From UBA7985 sp965658725 (GTDB lineage Bacteria; Pseudomonadota; Alphaproteobacteria; UBA7985): 22,214 nt of DNA. Below are positions 15,474 through 22,214 of this stretch, piece after piece; the first letter of the stretch is position 1, and every line of letters begins with the position of its first letter. The position numbers and the translations under genes are program-made. The notes below the pieces were generated by a model, which was not told where the DNA came from, made no database searches, and saw only the letters and a list, made by a program, of their open reading frames with translations. The DNA is taken from the NCBI GenBank assembly GCA_965658725.1, contig CBFHUI010000043.1:1-22214 (forward strand), in the 5' to 3' direction.

Positions 15474-17108
15474 ATGAATACCCCCGCCCGCAATCCCATT
15501 CTTCCCGGTTTCAACCCAGACCCTTCCTTCTGCCGCGTAGGCGAGGACTACTACATCGCCACGTCGACCTTTGAATGGTATCCGGGCGTTCAGATCCATC
15601 ACAGCCGCGATCTGGTGAACTGGCGGCTGGTAAGCCGTCCGCTTGAGCGGGTCGACCAACTCGACATGCGCGGCAACCCGGACAGCGGCGGCATCTGGGC
15701 GCCGTGCTTGTCTTACGCAGACGGGATGTTCTGGCTGATCTACACCGACATGAAGCGGCTGGATGGCAACTACAAAGATTCCCACAACTATCTGGTGACC
15801 TGTCCGACCATCGACGGCGAATGGTCCACGCGCACCTACATGAACAGCAGCGGGTTCGACCCCTCCCTGTTCCACGATGATGATGGCCGCAAATGGTTCG
15901 TTAACATGGTCTGGGACCACCGCGGCTATCGTGAGGAGCGCGACCCACCACGCGGGATGTTCAATGGCATTTTGCTGCAGGAATACGATCACGACGCCGG
16001 GCAACTGACCGGACCGATCAAGCGCATTTTTGGCGGCTCTCCACACGGGCTGACCGAAGCCCCGCACTTGTTCAAGCGAGGGGAGTATTACTATCTGGTC
16101 ACAGCCGAGGGCGGCACAGGCTACGAGCACGCCGTCACCCACGCCCGCTCGCGCACCATCGACGGCCCCTATGAGCTGCACCCCGACTGGCACCCCCTGA
16201 CCGCGCGTCACGACCCTTCGGCTTTCGTCCAGCGGGTTGGACACGGCCAGTCCGTCGAGACCCCGGACGGGCGAACCTTCCACACGTTCCTGATGGGCCG
16301 CCCGCTGAGCGATGTTCAGCGGTGCCCCATGGGCCGAGAGACGGGGATCCGAGAGATGGAGTGGCGCGACGATGGCTGGTTGTACGTCAAGGGCGACGCC
16401 AGTGACTTGCACCGCATCTTCGCCGACGATGCCCTGCCGCTGGTCCCAGTCGACCAGGACCGAACCGATACCGCACACCACGACTTCAGCGGCGATTCCC
16501 TGCCCATGGACTTCCAATGGCCGCGCAGCCCGGATCATGCACGCTTGTTTTCTGCCACCGCGCTGGACCGCGGCCTGCGGCTCTTCGGGCGGGAGAGTAT
16601 GGGGTCGTGGTTCGAGCAATGCCTGATCGCGCGCCGACAGACTGCGTGGGACTACAGCGCTGAAGTTACCGTGGATTTCCAGCCCGAGGGCTACCAGCAG
16701 ATGGCCGGTCTTGCGACCTACTACAACCGCTTCAAATTCCACTACTTTGCCCTGACGCTCAGCGACGCGGGCGAGCGGGTGTTGGTGATCCATTCCTGCC
16801 CTGGCGATTACCCCGAAGGCCAGATGACCTTCCCGATTGATGAAGGTATGGCGGTCCCAGACGGTCCTTTGCGATTGGGCGTGGACACGCGCGGGTCCAG
16901 CCAGCAGTTCCGCTGGGCGACGCTCGATGGCCCGTGGCAGTCGATCGGCCCGGCGCTGGATGCCTCCGTTCTGTCGGACGAGGGCGGGCGCGGGGAGCAC
17001 GCGAGCTTTACCGGCAACTTCGTCGGCATGGCCGCCAACGACCTCACCGGACGGGGCAAGTCTGCTGACTTCTTCGATTTCCACTATGCCAACACGGCGG
17101 ACGGCTGA
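15474..17108 (+). CDS. GH43 beta-xylosidase (possible arabinofuranosidase activity)
   Basis: A 544-residue glycoside hydrolase of family 43, resembling the large xylosidases (Selenomonas SXA type). The five-bladed propeller occupies about residues 8-310 and a C-terminal beta-sandwich about 330-540. The catalytic triad is visible: general base D16 (FNPDPSF), pKa modulator D129 (SGFDPSLF) and general acid E195 (GLTEAPHLF). It inverts the anomeric centre and releases D-xylose from the non-reducing end of xylo-oligosaccharides; many members also cleave L-arabinofuranosides. No signal peptide is present, so it should act on imported oligosaccharides in the cytoplasm. It lies 17 nt after xylulokinase and 26 nt before the beta-mannosidase. 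Confidence 0.95.
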   Translation: MNTPARNPILPGFNPDPSFCRVGEDYYIATSTFEWYPGVQIHHSRDLVNWRLVSRPLERVDQLDMRGNPDSGGIWAPCLSYADGMFWLIYTDMKRLDGNYKDSHNYLVTCPTIDGEWSTRTYMNSSGFDPSLFHDDDGRKWFVNMVWDHRGYREERDPPRGMFNGILLQEYDHDAGQLTGPIKRIFGGSPHGLTEAPHLFKRGEYYYLVTAEGGTGYEHAVTHARSRTIDGPYELHPDWHPLTARHDPSAFVQRVGHGQSVETPDGRTFHTFLMGRPLSDVQRCPMGRETGIREMEWRDDGWLYVKGDASDLHRIFADDALPLVPVDQDRTDTAHHDFSGDSLPMDFQWPRSPDHARLFSATALDRGLRLFGRESMGSWFEQCLIARRQTAWDYSAEVTVDFQPEGYQQMAGLATYYNRFKFHYFALTLSDAGERVLVIHSCPGDYPEGQMTFPIDEGMAVPDGPLRLGVDTRGSSQQFRWATLDGPWQSIGPALDASVLSDEGGRGEHASFTGNFVGMAANDLTGRGKSADFFDFHYANTADG

Positions 17109-17134
17109 CCCCGTCGGAAAAGGATAAAGCCGCG

Positions 17135-19588
17135 ATGTCACTTAGTCTCCTTGGCCCTTGGACACTCGCTTTTGAGGACGCGGCGGTCCCGATCGTGCTG
17201 CCGGGTGACGTGCATTCGGCACTGTTGGATCAAGGCCATATCCCCGATCCGTACTTTTCCACCAACGAGGACGCTGTGCGCTGGGTGATGGAGCGCGGCT
17301 GGACGCTGGCGCGCAGCCTGAACCTGAGCGCTGAAGATGCGGCGCGCTTTGACCAGATCGAGCTGGATCGTATGGATACGCTGGCAACGGTGCGGATCAA
17401 CGGGGCCGATGTTGGCCGTTGCGAAAACGCATTCCGCCGCTGGCGCTTTGCGCTTCCCAAAGGGTTGCTAAAGGCCGGGGAAAACCGGGTCGAGCTGGCC
17501 TTTGACAACCCGGTCGAGGCCGCCAAGGCGCTGAATGCGGCGCAGGATTACTACGTGCCCTGGCACTGGAACGTTGATCTTCCCCACGCCAATCTGATCC
17601 GCATGATCGCCTGTGACGCAGGGTGGGACTGGAACATATGTCTGACCCCTATGGGTGTTTCGGGGGACATCGTGCTCCGAGAGGCGGGGCGACTGTCGCT
17701 CGATTACCTCGACGTGCGTCAGGACCATCGCGGGGAGGGCGTGGAACTGCAGTTTACAGTGTCGGGCGCGCTCTATCAGCCGGACGGGCTGGACGGTCTG
17801 GTAGGATCGCTGCGCCTCGAAGGACACGGCGTGGACGTGACCCTGCCGCTGACGCCTCAGCGGGCGGACGGCGGGGGCTTCACCGCGACGGCGGACTGCG
17901 TGGTGAGCGACCCCGCGCTGTGGTGGCCCAATGGCATGGGCGAGCAAGCGCTCTATACCGTTAACGCACACCTTGAAGGGCAGGAACTGACCCGCCGAAT
18001 TGGACTGCGAACGATTGAAATCGACCAGTCGCGCGATGAAGTCGGCACCGCGATGCGCTTTGTCGTCAACGGCGCACCGATTTTTGCCAAGGGCGCGAAC
18101 TGGATCCCGGTGGACGCGCTGCCCAGCCGCCGCACCCCGGACGCGACCCGCCCGCTGCTCGACGCCGCCCGTGACGCGCATATGAACATGCTCCGGGTGT
18201 GGGGCGGGGGTCTCTATGAGCCGGACTGGTTCTATGACCTCTGTGCCGAAAGGGGCCTTTTAGTCTGGCAGGATGCCATGTTCTCCTGTCACCTCTACCC
18301 CAGCGATCAGGCCTTTCTCGACAACGTGGAAGCTGAGCTGGCACACAACGTGCGCCGCTTGCAGTCTTCTCCAGCATTGGCGCTGTGGTGCGGTGACAAT
18401 GAAGTGATTGGCGCGCTGACGTGGTTCCCCGAGAGCCGCGAGAACCGCGACCGCTATCTGGTTGCCTATGATCGTCTGAACCGAACGGTTGAGCGGGCGG
18501 TGCGGAGCTTTGACAGCAGCCGCGTGTTCTGGCCCTCCAGCCCGTGTAACGGCGCGCTCGACTATGGTGACGCCTGGCACGAAGACGGCTCTGGCGACAT
18601 GCATTTCTGGGACGTTTGGCACGAAGCCAAGCCCTTCAGCGACTCCCGCCGGGTTCGCCCGCGCTTTTGCTCTGAGTTTGGCTTCCAGTCCTTCCCTTCC
18701 AGCGCGACCGTCGCTGCGTTTGCGCCCCAAGCGCATTGGAACGTGTCCTCGCCCAGCTTCGACGAGCACCAGCGGAATGAGGGTGGAAACGCGCGGATCA
18801 TGGAAACGCTGGCGCGCTACTTCCGCTTTCCCAAGGACTTCGAAAGCACGCTCTACCTCTCGCAGTTGGCCCAAGGGCTGGCGTTCAAAACGGCGGTGGA
18901 GTTCTGGCGTGCGAACAGCCCGCACTGCGCGGGGGCGCTGTATTGGCAGCTCAACGACTGCTGGCCCGTGACTTCATGGGCGACGGTGGAGTATGGCGGT
19001 CGGTGGAAGTTGAGCCACTATATGGCCAAGGCGTTTTTCGCGCCCGTGCTCACGGTCGCCATTCCCGACCCTCAGCGCCCGCAGCGCTTTGAAGTGCGGG
19101 TGGTGTCGGATGAAACGGATTTGGCCGATGTTCGGGTGCGCTTCCGGCTTTTTACCATCGACGGCGCGCTGGTCTCCGAGGGCTGGTTCGAAGCGACGCG
19201 CGCGGTCCCGAGGCTGGAAGCCACCAGCTTTGGCAGCTTTGACATGGCGGCGGTGCAGGGGATCGCGGGCGAGGCACAGGGGCGGCTGGTCGAACTCCAA
19301 GCCTACTCCGGCAACCGTGCAGTCGGGGCAGCCAATTGGATCGCCGATGCCCCTGCCAAGGCCTACGACTTCCCCGACCCGGCAGTGAGTTGGACGGTGG
19401 CCGGGGACTGCGTGACGGTGCGCGCGGAGCGGCTGGCGCTGTTCGTGCATTTGGAGACAGATGCTGCCGGGCATTTCGACCAGAGCGGGTTTTTCCTTGT
19501 TCCCGGCGAAGAACGCGTTATTCGCTTCACCGGAGAAGCGCACTTCGCGGATACGTTGCGCCTGCGCTCCCTGCGCGAAAGCTATTGA
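17135..19588 (+). CDS. GH2 beta-mannosidase
   Basis: An 817-residue glycoside hydrolase of the GH2 beta-mannosidase branch, with an N-terminal sugar-binding jelly roll (about 5-180), an immunoglobulin-like domain (about 185-290), a TIM barrel (about 300-620) and C-terminal beta domains. Motifs specific to the branch include WHWNVDLPHAN, GWDWN and NMLRVWGGGLYEPD. The acid/base is E423 in WCGDNE and the nucleophile E514 in FCSEFGFQS, 91 residues apart, close to the spacing in characterised family members. It removes terminal beta-D-mannose, retaining configuration. There is no signal peptide, so it is cytoplasmic. It lies between the xylosidase gene and a lyxose/mannose isomerase gene, which suggests released mannose is isomerised directly to fructose. 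Confidence 0.95.
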   Translation: MSLSLLGPWTLAFEDAAVPIVLPGDVHSALLDQGHIPDPYFSTNEDAVRWVMERGWTLARSLNLSAEDAARFDQIELDRMDTLATVRINGADVGRCENAFRRWRFALPKGLLKAGENRVELAFDNPVEAAKALNAAQDYYVPWHWNVDLPHANLIRMIACDAGWDWNICLTPMGVSGDIVLREAGRLSLDYLDVRQDHRGEGVELQFTVSGALYQPDGLDGLVGSLRLEGHGVDVTLPLTPQRADGGGFTATADCVVSDPALWWPNGMGEQALYTVNAHLEGQELTRRIGLRTIEIDQSRDEVGTAMRFVVNGAPIFAKGANWIPVDALPSRRTPDATRPLLDAARDAHMNMLRVWGGGLYEPDWFYDLCAERGLLVWQDAMFSCHLYPSDQAFLDNVEAELAHNVRRLQSSPALALWCGDNEVIGALTWFPESRENRDRYLVAYDRLNRTVERAVRSFDSSRVFWPSSPCNGALDYGDAWHEDGSGDMHFWDVWHEAKPFSDSRRVRPRFCSEFGFQSFPSSATVAAFAPQAHWNVSSPSFDEHQRNEGGNARIMETLARYFRFPKDFESTLYLSQLAQGLAFKTAVEFWRANSPHCAGALYWQLNDCWPVTSWATVEYGGRWKLSHYMAKAFFAPVLTVAIPDPQRPQRFEVRVVSDETDLADVRVRFRLFTIDGALVSEGWFEATRAVPRLEATSFGSFDMAAVQGIAGEAQGRLVELQAYSGNRAVGAANWIADAPAKAYDFPDPAVSWTVAGDCVTVRAERLALFVHLETDAAGHFDQSGFFLVPGEERVIRFTGEAHFADTLRLRSLRESY

Positions 19589-19606
19589 GAAGAGGACCAC
19601 CGCTTT

Positions 19607-20281
19607 ATGAACCGCTCGACGATCAATGAAATTCTCAAGGAGGGTCAGGCCTTTATTGAGAGCTTCGGCTATGTCCTGCCGCCCTTTGCGCATTGGAGCG
19701 TGGAAGACTGGGCGGCATTGAGGCCGCAAGCGAATGCGATCATCGACGCCGGGCTCGGGTGGGATATCACCGATTATGGATTGGGGCAGTACGAGGAAAC
19801 GGGCCTGTTCCTGTTCACCGTCCGCAACGGTCTGGAAGCGGACCTGAAGGCGGGCAAGGGGATGCTCTATGCCGAGAAGATCATGATCAGCCGCAAGGAA
19901 CAGCTCTCGCCCATGCATTATCACCTGGTCAAGGCGGAGGACATCATCAACCGCGGCGGGGGCACGCTGGTGATCGAGCTGTACCATCGCGAGACAGACG
20001 GCGAGGGGCTGGATCGGGAGCGGGAAATCACTGTGATGTGCGACGGCATGCCTCGAACGGTGCAGCCGGGCGGGCGCATTGCGCTGAAGCCGGGCGAGTC
20101 TGTGACGCTGCTGCCAACGCAATACCACGCCTTCTGGGGTGAGGGCGGCGATGTGCTGATTGGCGAGGTCTCGACCGTCAACGACGACAACACGGACAAC
20201 TACTTCCTCGACAAGCTCGGTCGGTTCCCGACCATCGTTGAAGACGAGCCGATGCACCGCCTATTGGTCAAGGACTATTGA
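19607..20281 (+). CDS. D-lyxose (D-mannose) ketol-isomerase
   Basis: A 224-residue cupin-fold isomerase of the D-lyxose isomerase family (EC 5.3.1.15), normal in length. The metal site is intact: H104 and H106 (SPMHYH), E111 (KAEDIINRG) and H174 (TQYHAFWG). Family enzymes interconvert D-lyxose with D-xylulose and D-mannose with D-fructose. Beside a beta-mannosidase gene and in an operon with xylulokinase, both reactions make sense: mannose to fructose, or lyxose to xylulose and then xylulose 5-phosphate. ATG at 19607 is 18 nt after the mannosidase stop, with GAAGAGGA upstream. Its TGA stop overlaps the TTG start of the exporter gene. Confidence 0.93.
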   Translation: MNRSTINEILKEGQAFIESFGYVLPPFAHWSVEDWAALRPQANAIIDAGLGWDITDYGLGQYEETGLFLFTVRNGLEADLKAGKGMLYAEKIMISRKEQLSPMHYHLVKAEDIINRGGGTLVIELYHRETDGEGLDREREITVMCDGMPRTVQPGGRIALKPGESVTLLPTQYHAFWGEGGDVLIGEVSTVNDDNTDNYFLDKLGRFPTIVEDEPMHRLLVKDY

Positions 20282-21021
20282 CCGCCACGGAACTCACGTT
20301 GCTCGTGCTCGCGGTGTCGGTTGCGGGCGGGGTAAAGGGGCTGTTCGGGGTCGGGTTTCCGACCATGGCGATCACGCTGTGCGCGCTGTTCCTCGACCCT
20401 AAGCTGGCGATCGTGCTGATGTCGATCCCGATTTTGGTGCTCAATGCGGTGCAGGTGATTTACGGCGGCGGACCGCTGGCGACCCTTCGCCGTTACTGGC
20501 CCATCCTCGCGCTGGCCATGCCGATTGGCGGGGTGGTGGGGTATCTGGCTGATCTCGTGACGCGCGAGGCCATGATGGTGGTACTCGGCGTGCTAGTGGT
20601 CAGCTTTTCGCTGCTCAATCTGGCCCAGTGGGTGCCGAAGATCCCCGACCGTCTGGATCGGCCTGCGCAAGTGGCAACCGGCGCGGTCTCCGGTGTGGTT
20701 GCTGGGCTGACGCTGCTGTGGGCGCCGCCGCTGATGGTCTACCTGCTGGGCCGCGATGCGACCCGCAAGGAGTGGGTCGGGGTGATCGGGCTTCTCCTGG
20801 GGATTGGTACCATACCGGTGGTATTGGGCTACATGGCAAATGGCAGCCTGACCGGTACGACGCTTTGGTTAAGCGTGGTGATTGCGCTGCCGGCGCTGGT
20901 GTGTCAGCTGGCGGGCGAGTTGATTGGACGGCGGATCGAACCGACGCGCTTCCGGCGCTATTTGTTGCTGATGTTGCTGGTGCTGGGTCTGGCTCTGTCG
21001 GCACGGGCGTTTTTCGCTTGA
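20278..21021 (+). CDS. TauE/SafE-family membrane exporter
   Basis: A 247-residue integral membrane protein of the sulfite exporter TauE/SafE family. The N-terminal GGVKGLFGVGFPTMAI and internal GAVSGVVAGLTLLWAPPL repeats are typical of its two-fold arrangement, with about eight hydrophobic segments. Characterised members export sulfite, sulfoacetate or other small organic anions; many have unknown substrates. The start is a TTG that shares four bases (TTGA) with the stop of the lyxose isomerase gene, with AAGGA just upstream, so translation is coupled and the gene belongs to the sugar operon. Its role there is unclear; export of an acidic by-product, or of sulfite from a sulfated or sulfonated sugar, is speculative. 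No sulfatase or GH31 sulfoquinovosidase is in the window. Confidence 0.88.
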   Translation: MTATELTLLVLAVSVAGGVKGLFGVGFPTMAITLCALFLDPKLAIVLMSIPILVLNAVQVIYGGGPLATLRRYWPILALAMPIGGVVGYLADLVTREAMMVVLGVLVVSFSLLNLAQWVPKIPDRLDRPAQVATGAVSGVVAGLTLLWAPPLMVYLLGRDATRKEWVGVIGLLLGIGTIPVVLGYMANGSLTGTTLWLSVVIALPALVCQLAGELIGRRIEPTRFRRYLLLMLLVLGLALSARAFFA

Positions 21022-21090
21022 TGCCGGAGGAGGCTTTTTGTCTCCTGAGGCTGTGAGACGGATGCTGGGGACAGGAAGGGACGCGCACTG

Positions 21091-22098
21091 ATGATGCGAC
21101 GCAAGCTGGGGCAGGATGGCCCGGAGGTTACGGCTGTGGGCTATGGCTCGATGAGCTTTGGCGCGGCTTATGGTCCGACCACACGGGAGAATTCGGTAGC
21201 GATCTTGGATTCCATGCAGGATCTGGGACTGGATCATTTCGATACGGCCTACATCTACGCGGGCGGTGAAGCGGAGGCGATCTTTGGCGATTACTGTGCC
21301 GCAAGCCCGGCGGCGCGTGACTTCTTCACCGTGGCGACCAAGGGCGGGATCTATCGCGGTGATCCGGCCGGGAATGACGGCTTTCCCAACAACAACAGCG
21401 CAGCGTTCCTGACCGAGCAATTGGACGCGAGTTTGCGACGGCTGCGGCGGGAGTGTGTCGATCTGTACTACCTGCACCGCTGGGACGCGCGCGTGCCGAT
21501 AGAGGCGGTGATGGAGACGCTGGTGGGTTTCAAGAAGGCCGGCAAGATCGCTGCAATTGGCCTCAGCGAAGTGGCGCCCAGCACTTTGCGGCGCGCAGCG
21601 AGCGTGCACCCGGTCGCCGCTGTACAAAGCGAATACAGCCTGTGGACGCGTCAGCCGGAACTGGGGATGCTGCAGGCCTGTGAGGCGCTGGGGACAGCGT
21701 TCGTGGCGTTCTCGCCGGTGGGGCGGGGGATGCTTACGGATCGGCCCGTGGCGGTGGGTGACGATCTGACTGGCTGGTTCATTGATGGCAACCCACGCTT
21801 TGTGGAGCCAAACCTGAGCGCGAACCTGACCTGGACAGACCGCTTTCGCGCACTTGCGGCGGACAAAGGCGTGCCTGCTGCGGCGCTGGCGCTGGCATGG
21901 GTGCTGGCGAAGGGATCGCATACGTTCGCGGTGCCGGGCACACGCTCGATCGCGCACTTGGCCGAAGCGGCACAGGGCGCTTCAATGGTGCTGAGCGCGG
22001 AAGAGGTGGCGGAGATCGAAACTGTTTTGCCGCTTGGTTTTGCACACGGAGATCGGTACAGCGCCAGTCAATGGCGAGGACAGGAGCGTTACTGCTAA
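21091..22098 (+). CDS. Aldo/keto reductase (AKR13-like)
   Basis: A 335-residue NADP(H)-dependent aldo/keto reductase with a TIM barrel. The catalytic tetrad is complete: D51 and Y56 (FDTAYIYAGG), K84 (ATKGG) and H129 (YYLHRWD). Cofactor-binding GTRSIAHL is near residues 286-293. Family members reduce aldehydes or ketones or oxidise sugars; the substrate here is unknown. It is on the same strand as the sugar operon, but 69 nt separate it from the exporter gene, so membership is probable rather than certain. ATG at 21091 is preceded by AGGAAGG about 10 nt upstream; an adjacent ATG at 21094 is equally possible. A keto-sugar formed by the Gfo/Idh/MocA enzymes would be a plausible partner substrate (inference). 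Confidence 0.93.
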   Translation: MMRRKLGQDGPEVTAVGYGSMSFGAAYGPTTRENSVAILDSMQDLGLDHFDTAYIYAGGEAEAIFGDYCAASPAARDFFTVATKGGIYRGDPAGNDGFPNNNSAAFLTEQLDASLRRLRRECVDLYYLHRWDARVPIEAVMETLVGFKKAGKIAAIGLSEVAPSTLRRAASVHPVAAVQSEYSLWTRQPELGMLQACEALGTAFVAFSPVGRGMLTDRPVAVGDDLTGWFIDGNPRFVEPNLSANLTWTDRFRALAADKGVPAAALALAWVLAKGSHTFAVPGTRSIAHLAEAAQGASMVLSAEEVAEIETVLPLGFAHGDRYSASQWRGQERYC

Positions 22099-22172
22099 AA
22101 CGCTGATGTTCGCGAACCGCTGCTTTGGTTGCGCCGACTTGGCTCGACGCGCTGCGCGCGCCTCCCCAAGCG

Positions 22173-22214
22173 TCGCGCAAGTCGCCGGCTGCGCCGTCGG
22201 TCGCTGACGCTCCA
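22173..22214. repeat. Dispersed intergenic repeat, copy 2 (at window edge)
   Basis: This 42-nt stretch matches 3026-3066 with a handful of differences and begins with the identical TCGCGCAAGTCG. It lies 74 nt after the aldo/keto reductase stop and probably continues beyond the window. A GACTTG at 22136-22141 and CAAGTC at 22179-22184 can pair and enclose a GC-rich segment, so the element may fold. Confidence 0.55.

Noticed and set aside
15429..17141. Long minus-strand open frame opposite the GH43 gene
   Set aside because: The plus strand encodes a complete GH43 enzyme with all catalytic residues; the antisense frame has no domain.
21022..21090. Possible terminator between exporter and aldo/keto reductase genes (GGC followed by five T)
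   Set aside because: Only 3-5 bp of weak stem can be drawn, too little for an intrinsic terminator.
1..22214. CRISPR arrays, insertion sequences, tRNA or rRNA genes, prophage or defence genes
   Set aside because: Looked for on both strands; no repeat-spacer arrays, transposases, or RNA gene signatures were seen.

Overview
The window is GC-rich, mostly densely coding DNA from an alphaproteobacterium, most likely the Rhodobacteraceae/Roseobacter group. This is inferred from base composition, codon use, the style of the sugar ABC operon and short dispersed GC-rich intergenic repeats; no rRNA or other taxonomic marker is present.

Left part (1-5141). A rho-independent terminator (39-86) closes something upstream. 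Then comes about 430 bp without a convincing gene but with strong potential RNA structure. A two-gene minus-strand operon follows: a group 1 truncated haemoglobin (1327-959) and a small PAS-like/coiled-coil protein (956-513). Divergent from it is a phosphomannomutase/phosphoglucomutase (1561-2919). The 233-bp divergent region holds several inverted and direct repeats. Convergent to the mutase are mazG (3973-3116) and a LacI-family regulator (5141-4113).

Right part (5142-22098). The LacI gene is divergent from a long plus-strand sugar-utilisation operon. The divergent region carries three LacI-type operators spaced exactly 32 bp apart. The operon encodes, in order: a periplasmic sugar-binding protein, an intercistronic UUCG hairpin, two ABC permeases and the ABC ATPase. 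Next are two repeated pairs of a TIM-barrel sugar isomerase/epimerase and a Gfo/Idh/MocA dehydrogenase, then xylulokinase, a GH43 beta-xylosidase, a GH2 beta-mannosidase, a D-lyxose (D-mannose) ketol-isomerase and a TauE/SafE-type exporter. An aldo/keto reductase follows after a 69-bp gap. Most intergenic gaps are 1-26 nt, and the isomerase and exporter genes overlap by 4 nt, so most of the block is probably co-transcribed.

Working model (inference): short plant or algal hemicellulose oligosaccharides, or glycosides containing mannose and xylose, enter through the ABC transporter. The two glycosidases lack signal peptides and would cleave them in the cytoplasm. Lyxose/mannose isomerase and xylulokinase would send sugars to fructose and xylulose-5-phosphate. 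The two dehydrogenase/isomerase pairs have no obvious place in textbook xylose or mannose catabolism. They resemble modules that oxidise and then epimerise or eliminate glycosides, such as E. coli YcjS/YcjR and 3-keto-glycoside pathways, and are the most promising place to look for new biochemistry.
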